64,000 nt of DNA from Prado023 sp963798745 (GTDB lineage: Bacteria > Actinomycetota > Actinomycetes > S36-B12 > CAIYMF01). Where the stretch lies: the NCBI GenBank assembly GCA_963798745.1, contig CAWCUF010000001.1, positions 626,468-690,467 on the forward strand, written 5' to 3'. This document shows, one piece after another, positions 46,003 to 53,974 of the stretch (positions are counted from its first letter, which is position 1; each line of letters opens with the position of its first letter). The notes under the pieces are model-generated. The model made no database searches, was not told the DNA's origin, and saw nothing but the letters and a program-made list of their open reading frames with translations. The translations under genes and the position numbers were made by a program.

Positions 46003-46087
46003 GGCGGGGTCGCCTAGTGGCCTAGGGCAGCGGTCTTGAAAACCGCCGTGGGGCAACCCACCGTGGGTTCAAATCCCACCCCCGCCG
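46003..46087 (+). tRNA. tRNA-Ser(TGA)
   Basis: 85 nt. Acceptor GGCGGGG (46003-46009) pairs with CCCCGCC (46080-46086), discriminator G46087. The anticodon loop CTTGAAA gives TGA. The long variable arm (GTGGGGCAACCCAC) is typical of serine tRNAs, and the T arm reads GTGGGTTCAAATCCCAC. No CCA is encoded. Confidence 0.95.
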
Positions 46088-46192
46088 CGTACCTGCGGAT
46101 CGTCTGGACCGCGGCGCCCAGACGAGGCACGCGGCGATGCGCTGGCACCGGGGGAACTGCTGGGCCGCCGATCTGCCGCTAGCGTGGCGCCC

Positions 46193-46795
46193 ATGACCCG
46201 GGCGCTGATCATCGTGGACGTGCAGAACGACTTCTGTGAGGGCGGCTCGTTGGCCGTGGCCGGCGGTGCGCACGTGGCGCGGGCGATCAGCGCGCACGTG
46301 CGCGACCACGACTACGCCGCGGTGGTGGCCACCGCGGATCGGCACGTCGATCCGGGCGCGCACTTCGCCGCCGAGCCGGACTTCGTGGACTCGTGGCCGG
46401 CGCACTGCGTGGTCGGGACCGACGGCGCGGACCTGCACCCGGACCTGGATCCCGGCCCGATCGAGGCGGTCTTCGCCAAGGGCGCCCACGCCGCGGCCTA
46501 CTCCGGCTTCGAGGGGTTCACCGGCCCACCGCAGGGGACCGGACCGGTGGGCCTGGGCGACTGGCTGGCCGAACGCGGCGTGGACGCGGTGGACGTGTGC
46601 GGGATCGCCACGGATCACTGCGTGCGCGCCACCGCGCTGGATGCGGTGGCCGCGGGGCTGGCGACCACCGTCCTGCTGGAGCTCACCGCTGGGGTGGCGT
46701 TGCCCACGACGCGCGCCGCCCTGACGCAGTTGCAGGCCGCGGGCGTCACGTTGGTGGGGGCACCGACAGTGGCCGGGCAGGCCGTGGAGCCCTGA
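46193..46795 (+). CDS. Isochorismatase-family hydrolase, probable nicotinamidase
   Basis: 200 aa. Nicotinamidase (PncA) turns nicotinamide into nicotinate for NAD salvage. The triad is in place: Asp in LIIVDVQNDFCEGGSLAV (residue 9), Lys in VFAKGAHAAAYSGFEG (about 96) and Cys in CGIATDHCVRATALDA (about 145). Metal-binding residues are expected in ATADRHVDPGAHFA. ATG 46193 has TAGCGT seven bases before it (46180-46185), indicating a leaderless start. Confidence 0.9.
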   Translation: MTRALIIVDVQNDFCEGGSLAVAGGAHVARAISAHVRDHDYAAVVATADRHVDPGAHFAAEPDFVDSWPAHCVVGTDGADLHPDLDPGPIEAVFAKGAHAAAYSGFEGFTGPPQGTGPVGLGDWLAERGVDAVDVCGIATDHCVRATALDAVAAGLATTVLLELTAGVALPTTRAALTQLQAAGVTLVGAPTVAGQAVEP

Positions 46796-46877
46796 GCGGA
46801 CCGGCGAATCCGGGGCGGCCCGAGCCGCAGTCATGCTCGTCGGTTCAGTCGGCCGGCTGTGAGCGGAGCGGTTCGGC

Positions 46878-46930
46878 GCACCCGGCGCAACCGGTCCCCA
46901 CGGTGCACCCGGCGCAACCGGTCCCCACGG
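46878..46930. repeat. 27-bp direct repeat upstream of the nucleosidase gene
   Basis: Two copies, 46878-46904 and 46905-46930, of GCACCCGGCGCAACCGGTC followed by CCCACGG. A diverged GCACTCGATGCACCCGGG follows. The array ends about 35 bases before the nucleosidase -10 box. Confidence 0.85.
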
Positions 46931-46975
46931 CGCACTCGATGCACCCGGGATCGACCGGGGCGTAGCCTTCGCAGG

Positions 46976-47557
46976 GTGTTCGAACTGCGCGGTCCGCCAC
47001 CCGGCCCCGGTCAGCCCCTGGTGGTCGTGGCAGTCATCGAGGAGGCCGCCGCCTTCGTCGATCGGATGCCCACGCTGATCACCGGCGTGGGCAAAGTTCG
47101 CGCGGCCACGGCCACCACGTGGGCGGTGATGGCCCACCGACCCGGCGTGATCCTCAACGTCGGGACGGCTGGTGCCCTGCGCACCGGGGCGCTGGCCGCC
47201 GGGATCGTCCACGAGATCGGCACCGTCCTGCAGCACGACGTCAACGGCCCGGCGATCGCGGCGCTGGTCGGCGCCGATCCCTCGCCGGTCCTGGTGCTGG
47301 GCGAGGCCGACGTGGTCCTGGCCACGGGCGACCGGTTCATCAACTCCACGGCCGATCGCGACGCCCTGGCGCAGCGGGCGCACCTGGTCGACATGGAGGG
47401 CTACGCGGTCGCCGCCGCGTCGACCAGGTTGGGCATCCCCGTCCGCCTGGCCAAGGTCATCAGCGACGACGCCGGGCACGGTGCGGCCCGTTCCTGGGCA
47501 GCGGCCCTGGATGAAGCGTCACACCACCTGGCCGGCTGGCTCGATCGCACGCTCTGA
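46976..47557 (+). CDS. Nucleoside phosphorylase-family nucleosidase (MTA/SAH nucleosidase-like)
   Basis: 193 aa, shorter than typical MTA/SAH nucleosidases (about 230). The fold is indicated by VVVAVIEEAAAFVDRMPTLI, TGVGKVRAATATTWAVM, GVILNVGTAGALRTGAL and the purine-site Glu in LVDMEGYAVAAASTRLGIPV, followed by KVISDDAGHGAARSWAAAL with the catalytic Asp. Such enzymes release adenine from methylthioadenosine or S-adenosylhomocysteine. GTG 46976 has TAGCCT (46963-46968) seven bases ahead. Confidence 0.85.
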   Translation: MFELRGPPPGPGQPLVVVAVIEEAAAFVDRMPTLITGVGKVRAATATTWAVMAHRPGVILNVGTAGALRTGALAAGIVHEIGTVLQHDVNGPAIAALVGADPSPVLVLGEADVVLATGDRFINSTADRDALAQRAHLVDMEGYAVAAASTRLGIPVRLAKVISDDAGHGAARSWAAALDEASHHLAGWLDRTL

Positions 47558-47741
47558 CGTGCCCCAGCCACCCGCCCGCGCCGCGTCCCGCCAACCCTCC
47601 AGACCGGCGAGTTCCTCCACCCCGGCGTCGTCAGGACGCGGGAGGAGGATCCGTGCGGCCCGCGGAGCTGACGTGGAGGGACTGATGTCAGCGGGAGGGG
47701 CGCCGGCCGGGACGGCGGGATTCCGGGGGTCGGGCGGTGGC

Positions 47742-49208
47742 TCAGTGCGCGACGTTCGTCCGGTCGGGGAGGCGGCTTGGTTCGACCGGCCGCGTCGGCC
47801 AGGGCGCGGCCTGCTCCAGCTCGAGGGCGAGCTCCAGCAGCCGGCGCTCCCGGCCGAACGGGGCGGCGAGCTGTACCCCGAGCGGCAGCCCGGCGGCGCT
47901 GCGCCCCAGCGGCAGCGAGATGGCAGGTGTGCCGGTGACGTTCTGGATCGGGGTCGAGGAGGCGAACTGCAGCAAGCGGACCAAGTGGGTGCGGAAGGGG
48001 ACCTGCGGGCCGAGTTGGCCGATGCGGGGGGCGGGGTAGCCGGTCACCGGGGACAGCAGCACGTCGTAGGGTCCGAAGATCGAATCCGGATCGTTCGAGA
48101 GCCGACGTAGCCGCAGCAACGACCCGGGTACCCGGTCGAGTTGGCGCACGAGCAGCGCGCTCAGGCCCTTGGTGAAGTCCTCAACCAAGGCGCCGTCGAA
48201 CCCTGGGCCGTACGCCCGGTCCCCCGCCCGGTGCAGCACGAACGCCAGCAGCGCCCAGTAGCGCAGGAAGTCCGAGGCGAACGACTCGTCCACCGGCGGC
48301 GGGACGTCTTCGACGTGATGCCCCAACTCGCCCAGCAGCACGCCGGTCGAGCGGACCGAGTCGGCAGTGTCGCGGCTCAGCGGCAGGTTGCGCAGCGTGG
48401 ACACGACCATGCCGATCCGCAGCCGGGCGGCTCCGGGCGCGCGCACGTCGCCGATCGGGAGCAGCCCGGTGTGGGGCCGGGCGCGCTCCATCGCGGCGTG
48501 GAACATCGCGGTGTCGCGCACAGTGCGGGTCAGCACCCCCTGCGCGGCGATCTGCACCGGGATGCGCTCCTTGAGCGGGTTCATCGGCAGCCGACCGCGG
48601 CTCGGCTTGAGGCCGACCAGCCCGCAGCAGGCCGCCGGGATCCGGATCGATCCGCCCCCGTCGTTGCCGTGCGCGATCGGCACCACGCAGGCCGCGACCA
48701 TCGCGGCCGAGCCGCCGCTGGAGCCGCCGGCCGATCGATCGGTGTCCCACGGGTTGCGGGTGGCGCCGAATCGGGTGGACTCGGTACTGGCCGTCAGGCC
48801 GAACTCCGGCAGCGTGCTGGCTCCGAGCGGGTCCAGCCCGAGGCCGAGCAGGGCAGCCACGACCGGCGAGCTGGCTGTGGCGGGGCGCTCGGCCACGGCC
48901 CGCGAGCCCTGCGTGGTCGGGTACCCGAGGACCTCCTCGTTGTCCTTGATGAACGTGGGGATGCCGGCCAGCGCCGCCGACGCGCCCGGTGGCACAGCGC
49001 CCTCGGTGCGCGTCGGCTCGTCGAACCAGTGCGTGACGGCGTTGAGCGCCGTGTTCGCAGCCCGGGCCCGGGCCAATGCGGCCGCGCGCAGTTCGGCCGG
49101 CGACACCTCGCGACGGTCGAGCCGCGCACGCAGGTCGGTGGCGTCGCTGTCGCCGAGGGCGTCGTCGGTGGTGGTGTCGACCGTGCGGGGCCGGGCGGTC
49201 TCGTTCAC
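47742..49208 (-). CDS. Amidase signature family protein
   Basis: 488 aa. The Ser-cisSer-Lys triad is visible: Lys in LAGIPTFIKDNEEVLGYPTT (about residue 86), and the serines in the glycine-rich DRSAGGSSGGSAAMVAACVV (about 160-165). DGGGSIRIPAACCGLVGLKP is the next family block. These enzymes hydrolyse amides, including indoleacetamide, nylon oligomers or urea derivatives; the substrate is not shown. GTG 49208 is preferred: TAGGGT stands seven bases before it; a GTG at 49226 adds six residues. Confidence 0.9.
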   Translation of the reverse strand: MNETARPRTVDTTTDDALGDSDATDLRARLDRREVSPAELRAAALARARAANTALNAVTHWFDEPTRTEGAVPPGASAALAGIPTFIKDNEEVLGYPTTQGSRAVAERPATASSPVVAALLGLGLDPLGASTLPEFGLTASTESTRFGATRNPWDTDRSAGGSSGGSAAMVAACVVPIAHGNDGGGSIRIPAACCGLVGLKPSRGRLPMNPLKERIPVQIAAQGVLTRTVRDTAMFHAAMERARPHTGLLPIGDVRAPGAARLRIGMVVSTLRNLPLSRDTADSVRSTGVLLGELGHHVEDVPPPVDESFASDFLRYWALLAFVLHRAGDRAYGPGFDGALVEDFTKGLSALLVRQLDRVPGSLLRLRRLSNDPDSIFGPYDVLLSPVTGYPAPRIGQLGPQVPFRTHLVRLLQFASSTPIQNVTGTPAISLPLGRSAAGLPLGVQLAAPFGRERRLLELALELEQAAPWPTRPVEPSRLPDRTNVAH

Positions 49209-49269
49209 TCGATCGACCCTAACCACAGGCGGGGTGCCCCGCAGCGCTGGGGCTGCGGACCCCGACGGC

Positions 49270-49572
49270 TCAGACGTACTTCTCCGGGCGCACCACCGCC
49301 GCTGGTGTGGTCCAGGCCACCACGGCGTAGCGGGGGAAGTAGTCGCGGGCCAGCACCGTCAGGAACGCGTCGGCCACCTGCGCGGAGACCAGGGTCTCCA
49401 GGCGCACGTTCGCTCCCTCGAACTCGTCGGCCCGGATGCCACGCGAGCCCTGGCCGCGGGCATCGCACACAGTCCAGCCGTGTGCCCCGCTGGCCGCGAC
49501 ATCGCGGACCAGTCGGTGTTCGAGGATGGCCTCGGCGATGACCGTGACCAGGATCAGTTCCTCGGTGTCCAT
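49270..49572 (-). CDS. PII-like protein, SbtB type
   Basis: 100 aa, a PII-like ferredoxin fold: LILVTVIAEAILEHRLVRDV (first strand and helix), SGAHGWTVCDARGQGSRG (start of the T-loop) and ANVRLETLVSAQVADAFLTV, then YAVVAWTTPAAVVRPEKYV. SbtB proteins bind adenine nucleotides or cAMP and control the bicarbonate transporter SbtA, whose gene lies 11 bases upstream. The G-x-G-x-R-G-x-R segment matches the SbtB pattern. ATG 49572 with GAGAGGAG ahead. Confidence 0.85.
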   Translation of the reverse strand: MDTEELILVTVIAEAILEHRLVRDVAASGAHGWTVCDARGQGSRGIRADEFEGANVRLETLVSAQVADAFLTVLARDYFPRYAVVAWTTPAAVVRPEKYV

Positions 49573-49583
49573 ATCTGCTCCTC

Positions 49584-50549
49584 TCAGCCGCCGAGTGCCT
49601 GGGCGATGGCCAGGTACAGCGGGATCCCGACGATCAGGTTGAACGGGAAGGTGATGCCCAGGCTCGCGGTGAGGTAGTAGCCCGGGTTGGCCTCGGGCAG
49701 CGCAAGCCGGACCGCGGCCGGTGCGGCGATGTAGGACGCGCTGGCGGTCAGCACGCCCAGGATGGTTGCCCCGCCGGTGGACAGTCCCGCGGCCAGGCCG
49801 GCGAGGATGCCCAGGGTGCCCGAGAACACCGGGAAGGCCAGGGCGAACAGGATCAGCCCGGGGCCGGCCTGGGGCAGGTCGCGCAGCCGGCGGGCGGCGA
49901 TCACGCCCATCTCGAGGAGGAACAGCGTGAGCACCCCGGTGAACAGCCCGCCGAAGAACGGCTCGATCTTGGCGTAGCCGGCGGTGCCCGTGGCCGCGCC
50001 CAGCAGCAGCCCGCCGACCAGCAGCAGCACGCTTCGCCCGGTGAGGATCTCGCGCAGCGACTCGCCCCAGGCGGCCGAGCGTGCGGTGTGCCGACCGGCC
50101 AGCATCAGTCCGACGATGATCGCCGGCACCTCCAGGACCGCCAGCAGCGTGGTGACGTAGCCCTCGTAGGCGATCCCCGCGCTGGTCAGGAAGACGATCG
50201 CGGCGGTGAACGTGACCAGCGACGTGGAGCCGTAGTGCGCGGCCAGCGCGCCGCGGTCCACCGGCCCCAGCTTCGTGGTCCAGCGCAGGACCACGAACGC
50301 GAGCAGCGGGATCACGATGCCCAGGACGAGGGTGACCAGCATCGGCACCACGACCTCGCCAGCCGGCGCCTGGCTCAGGGCCACCCCGCCCTTGATGCCG
50401 ATGCCGAGCAGCAGGTAGAAGCTCAGGAACTGGTACACCGGCTCGGGCAGGCGCAGGTCGCCGCCGATCGAGGTGGCCAGCAGGCCGAGTAGGAACGCCA
50501 GGACCGGAGCGGAGGTCAGGTTGGCAACAGCCAGGTCGAGGGTGTCCAC
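49584..50549 (-). CDS. Sodium-dependent bicarbonate transporter family protein (SbtA-like)
   Basis: 321 aa with ten hydrophobic segments. SbtA proteins take up bicarbonate with Na+; they are best known in cyanobacteria, but related genes occur in many bacteria. Family blocks: YQFLSFYLLLGIGIKGGVAL near 38, AAHYGSTSLVTFTAAIVFL near 105, GVLTLFLLEMGVIAARRL near 205 and ASASYIAAPAAVRLALPEAN and SLGITFPFNLIVGIPLY near the end. It lies between a winged-helix gene (7 bases upstream) and the SbtB-type gene, all on one strand. The substrate in this organism is inferred. Confidence 0.9.
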   Translation of the reverse strand: MDTLDLAVANLTSAPVLAFLLGLLATSIGGDLRLPEPVYQFLSFYLLLGIGIKGGVALSQAPAGEVVVPMLVTLVLGIVIPLLAFVVLRWTTKLGPVDRGALAAHYGSTSLVTFTAAIVFLTSAGIAYEGYVTTLLAVLEVPAIIVGLMLAGRHTARSAAWGESLREILTGRSVLLLVGGLLLGAATGTAGYAKIEPFFGGLFTGVLTLFLLEMGVIAARRLRDLPQAGPGLILFALAFPVFSGTLGILAGLAAGLSTGGATILGVLTASASYIAAPAAVRLALPEANPGYYLTASLGITFPFNLIVGIPLYLAIAQALGG

Positions 50550-50556
50550 CAGCGGT

Positions 50557-50838
50557 TCAGCCGAACAGCGCCAGGAGGTCGCCGACCGCGTGGTCAGCCT
50601 CCTGCGGATGCCGGAACGGGCGGCGCTCGTTGATCACGTAGTGCGTGCGCCGGCCCTGCGGCACCCTTGTGAGGTAGCCCTCGTCCTCGAGGTCACGCAG
50701 CAGGTTCAACGTGGCGCGCTCGGTGATGCCCACCGCCTCGGCGATGTCGCGCACCCGCGCATCGGGGTGGCGGTGGACGAAGACCAGCACGTGGCCGTGG
50801 TTGGTCAGCAGCGTCCAGGTGCGGGCGGTCTCAGGCAC
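50557..50838 (-). CDS. Small winged-helix transcriptional regulator
   Basis: 93 aa. A single winged helix-turn-helix: WTLLTNHGHVLVFVHRHPDA, then VRDIAEAVGITERATLNLLR (recognition helix) and DLEDEGYLTRVPQGRRTHYV (wing), ending NERRPFRHPQEADHAVGDLL. This is the ArsR/MarR-like type that acts as a dimer. It is the first gene of the sbtA-sbtB transcript and so a likely local regulator. Start ATG 50838. Confidence 0.85.
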   Translation of the reverse strand: MPETARTWTLLTNHGHVLVFVHRHPDARVRDIAEAVGITERATLNLLRDLEDEGYLTRVPQGRRTHYVINERRPFRHPQEADHAVGDLLALFG

Positions 50839-51241
50839 GGGGGCACTCCTCGAGTTCTGCGGTGCGGTGGGGGAGATGCGATGGTGGGTGCGGCGACGGA
50901 CACCGCCGCGGCCGGCATGCCGTCGGCCAAGCGGGACGTGCCGAGCGCATCCTGGTCGCGGGTGGCACGCAGGCTGACCACGACCGAGACCGTGATGATC
51001 GCCGCTTCATGCTTGGTTGAAAGACGAATATCCTTTCCTGAATCATGACGCATGACTCAGCCGGAATCAAGCTGCATCGAGGTATTTGCATGAAGCCGGG
51101 TTCATGCTAAGTTCTTCGCCAAGGAGGGGAGTACCCCACCACCCGGCAGTCGTCAGCACGGCCGATCCGACATCGGTCCGGCCGCCGGGGGCCGCCACGG
51201 CGGTTGGGGAAGACCTCTGGTACCCCACGCCGGAGGCTCCC
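50839..51241. other. Divergent regulatory region between the sbt operon and the baeRF gene
   Basis: 403 bases with no credible gene. Its centre (about 51005-51115) is far more AT-rich than the rest of the window and holds two inverted repeats: TCATG-ACG-CATGA (51043-51055) and CATGAA-GCCGGG-TTCATG (51089-51106). Promoters for both flanking transcripts are likely here. Confidence 0.6.
51086..51113 (+). promoter_or_regulatory. Candidate promoter with operator in the spacer, ahead of the baeRF gene
   Basis: TTGCAT (51086-51091), a 16-base spacer and TAAGTT (51108-51113). The spacer and the end of the -35 box form CATGAA-GCCGGG-TTCATG, a perfect 6-bp-arm palindrome that a repressor could use. 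About 120 bases of leader would separate it from the ATG at 51242. Confidence 0.5.
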
Positions 51242-52372
51242 ATGTCGATCATTGCCCACACCCGATCAGCACCGCTGCAGGCGGGCATGCTGTCGCTGGT
51301 CACGACCGAGGACGTGGCCACTCTCGCCCGTGCCCGGCACCCGCTGAGCTTGTCGCTGCTCATGGCCACGACGCCCGCGGATCGGATGCGCGCCCACGAT
51401 GGTGCCCACCTGCAGGCCCTGGTCCGCGATGCGCACCGCCGGTTGCTCGACGAACCCGACCAGCAGGCTGCCGCAGAGGTTCGGCTCACGCTGTCCGAGG
51501 CGGTGGGTTGGGCCGTGGCGAGCCCGACGGATCGTGGGCTGGCGATCCTGGTCAGCCCGACCGCGGTGCATCGCTACCACCTACGGATCGCCCCCCGGGA
51601 CCGGATCGTGCTGGACCCGACGTTCGCCACGCGGGACCTGGTTCGCTCGGCGGCCGAGGATCCGCCGTTCCTGATGTTGGTCCTCGACAGCCGCGCCGCG
51701 CGGCTGTTCCACTACGACCAGCGCTACTGCCGACCGATCCTGGACCACGACTTCCCGATGCTGCGCGACGAGGACGCCGGTCGCGATTCGGTCGAGCCCG
51801 CGAGGCAGGAGCGGACTCGGGCGTTCCTGCGGACGGTGGTTGCCAGGCTGGCGGGCCGCTCGGAGCGCACGGAGTTGCCGGTGGTGCTGGTGGCCCCCGA
51901 ACGGCTGGCCGCCGACTACCAGGCGCTGGATCGGTCGAGGCAGGTGGCTGCTGTGGTCCGCACCGGGGACCTGCGCGTGCCGCTGGTCGCCCTGGAGGAG
52001 ATGGCTCGCGAGGAACTCGCAGCGCACGTCAACGACCGCGCGGCCGCCGCGCTCGACACGGTGCGCGTCCGGCTGGCCCATCGCCGGGCGGTGGCCGGGT
52101 TGACTGCGGCGTGGGAGTCGCTGCAGTCCGGCGAACCCGATCTGTTGGTGGTCGAGCGCTCACACGCTCCGGCGGTACGGCTGTCGGACTCGGGCATCGA
52201 GTTGACCCACGACGTCGAGGAGCAGGGCGTCATCGACGATGCAGTCGACGAACTGATCGAGGCCGCTCTGATCCGTGGTGCTGAAGTGGTGATGGTGCCC
52301 GACGGGGCGCTGGCGCAGCACGGTCGCGTGGTGCTGTCGCTGCGCGGTCGGGCGCCGGGACGGGTGCGCTGA
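51242..52372 (+). CDS. baeRF-family (bacterial archaeo-eukaryotic release factor-like) protein
   Basis: 376 aa. It resembles baeRF3-type proteins, bacterial relatives of eRF1/Pelota with suggested ribosome- or stress-linked roles. Segments: HPLSLSLLMATTPADRMRAH, LAILVSPTAVHRYHLRIAPR, DPTFATRDLVRSAAEDPPFL, FLMLVLDSRAARLFHYDQRY (typical first strand of the domain), VVLVAPERLAADYQALDRS and GVIDDAVDELIEAALIRGAE/VVMVPDGALAQHGRV at the end. There is no GGQ motif. ATG 51242 has GGAGG ahead. Family assignment rests on these strands, with moderate confidence. Confidence 0.75.
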   Translation: MSIIAHTRSAPLQAGMLSLVTTEDVATLARARHPLSLSLLMATTPADRMRAHDGAHLQALVRDAHRRLLDEPDQQAAAEVRLTLSEAVGWAVASPTDRGLAILVSPTAVHRYHLRIAPRDRIVLDPTFATRDLVRSAAEDPPFLMLVLDSRAARLFHYDQRYCRPILDHDFPMLRDEDAGRDSVEPARQERTRAFLRTVVARLAGRSERTELPVVLVAPERLAADYQALDRSRQVAAVVRTGDLRVPLVALEEMAREELAAHVNDRAAAALDTVRVRLAHRRAVAGLTAAWESLQSGEPDLLVVERSHAPAVRLSDSGIELTHDVEEQGVIDDAVDELIEAALIRGAEVVMVPDGALAQHGRVVLSLRGRAPGRVR

Positions 52373-52449
52373 CCTGGGTCCGAGTCCGGTTCTGGCGAGG
52401 GTCGCTGGTCGGCGGCTGGGTCCGGGTCTGGCGATGGTCCAGGTTTGGG

Positions 52450-53778
52450 TCAACCCTCGGGCTTGGCGTTGGCGAAGCCGGGCAGGTGCGCCTCCAGTTC
52501 CGGGCGCACCGGGACCGTTGCGCCGAGCCCGCACAGCACGCCGACCATCCCCAGCCAGAGCCGATGGGTGAACAGCTGCTCGGCGGGCAGCGTGAGCTGC
52601 AGGGCGACAGTGAAGTCCGGGTTGCGCGGGTCGTTGACCCGGCCGAACTCCCCCTGCAGCCAGGCGCGGCTGTAGGTGAATCGCTCGTGCTTGGCCGGCT
52701 CGCTGAACGGGGACAGGTAGTCGATGAGCTTCTCGACCTCGAGGGTGCGGTCCGCGGCGATGAACCCGCCGGCGCGCAGGGCGCGCTCGACGGCCTCGGG
52801 GTCGGTGGCCGTCATCGCACGGATCAGGCCGCCGAAGGTGCTCGGCAGCCCGTGCGGCAGCATCAGCACCGAGCCGAAGTCCAGCACGCCCATCCGACCG
52901 TCGTCGAGCAGCCGGAAGTTGCCCGGGTGCGGGTCGGTGTGCAGCAGCCCGACGCGGCTCGGTGAGGTGAGGAAGAAGTGCTGGTAGGCAGCGCCGAGCC
53001 GGTCGCGCTGGTCAGGCGTGCCGTCGCGGGCGACCTGCGCCAGTCCGGTGCCGTCCATCCAGCGGCTGACCAGGACGCTGTGGGTGGCCAGGAGTACCGG
53101 CGGCACGAAGTAGTCGGGATCGCCGGCGTAGGCCTGGGCGAACGCGCGCTGGTGCTGGCCCTCGGTGCGGTAGTCCAACTCCTCGCCCAGGCGGGTGCGC
53201 AGCTCGGCGACCAGCGGTGGCATCGCCATCCCGCGGGCCACCAGGGAGGTCAGTCGCAGCGTGATCGCCAGTGAGCGGACATCACCGGCGATGGCCTGGG
53301 CCACTCCCGGGTACTGGATCTTCACTGCGACCGGCGTGCCGTCGGCTGCCCAGGTCGCGCGGTGCACCTGCCCGATGGACGCCGCGGCGCTCGGATGCTC
53401 GTCGAAGTCGGTGAACAGGGCGGCACGCCAGTCCGAGCCGAGCTCGGCCTCCAGCACGGGGCGCACCTCGTCGAAGGGCAGCCCCGGGTTGGCCTCCTGC
53501 AGTGCGCTCAGGGCGTGCTGCCATGAGTCGTCGGGGTCGGTGGGGAACAGCGCGTCGACCGTGGAGAGCAGTTGACCGAGCTTGAGGGCGCCGCCCTTGA
53601 GTGAGCCGAGGGTGGCGCGGGTGTCCGCGGCGGTGTCGGTCCGGGCTTGCTCGCGCAGGGCGGCTCGGTCGGCCCCGCGCAGGCCGCGGACCTGGATCAT
53701 CAATGAGCGCCCAACCGCACGCATGGGCAGGCCCGCGAGCGCGGCACTGCGCCGGATCCGAGAGGTCTGCACTGCCAC
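52450..53778 (-). CDS. ABC1/AarF (UbiB-like) atypical kinase family protein
   Basis: 442 aa. The ABC1 signature is seen as GSLKGGALKLGQLLSTVDAL (KxGQ motif) near 60 and AAASIGQVHRATWAADGTPV, then VAVKIQYPGV (Lys of the P-loop-like site). GLLHTDPHPGNFRLL and MGVLDFGSV carry the catalytic and metal Asp residues. UbiB-like proteins assist quinone or lipid metabolism. GTG 53778 is chosen: GATACT lies six bases ahead; the open frame further upstream is Arg/Ala-rich. Confidence 0.9.
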   Translation of the reverse strand: MAVQTSRIRRSAALAGLPMRAVGRSLMIQVRGLRGADRAALREQARTDTAADTRATLGSLKGGALKLGQLLSTVDALFPTDPDDSWQHALSALQEANPGLPFDEVRPVLEAELGSDWRAALFTDFDEHPSAAASIGQVHRATWAADGTPVAVKIQYPGVAQAIAGDVRSLAITLRLTSLVARGMAMPPLVAELRTRLGEELDYRTEGQHQRAFAQAYAGDPDYFVPPVLLATHSVLVSRWMDGTGLAQVARDGTPDQRDRLGAAYQHFFLTSPSRVGLLHTDPHPGNFRLLDDGRMGVLDFGSVLMLPHGLPSTFGGLIRAMTATDPEAVERALRAGGFIAADRTLEVEKLIDYLSPFSEPAKHERFTYSRAWLQGEFGRVNDPRNPDFTVALQLTLPAEQLFTHRLWLGMVGVLCGLGATVPVRPELEAHLPGFANAKPEG

Positions 53779-53901
53779 GATCCCAGTATCCGCCGCCCCG
53801 GGCACCGAGCCCACCCCGCGAAGCGCCCGCCTCCGCGCCGCGCCCGCCCGCGTCGAGCGCTCGCCCTTCGGATTCATCCAACTCTCGTGGCCCCACAGCC
53901 A

Positions 53902-53948
53902 ATCGATCCAAGTGTCGGGGGCCTCCGCGCCGCCACACTTGGATCGAT
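53902..53948. repeat. Inverted repeat, ATCGATCCAAGTGT arms
   Basis: ATCGATCCAAGTGT (53902-53915) and ACACTTGGATCGAT (53935-53948) are perfect 14-bp complements with a 19-base loop. It lies between two minus-strand genes, 26 bases past the end of the oxidoreductase gene. The arms share ATCGATCCAAG with the element at 26719. Confidence 0.9.
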
Positions 53949-53974
53949 CGTCAGCGACTTAGGCGCCAGCAGGT

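Noticed and set aside
45780..46025. Small plus-strand frame overlapping the FrnE-like stop
   Set aside because: No family likeness, Arg/Ser/Pro-rich, and it runs into tRNA-Ser(TGA).
50805..51053. Small minus-strand frame upstream of the winged-helix gene
   Set aside because: It overlaps the winged-helix gene start and the AT-rich control region, and has no ribosome-binding site or known domain.
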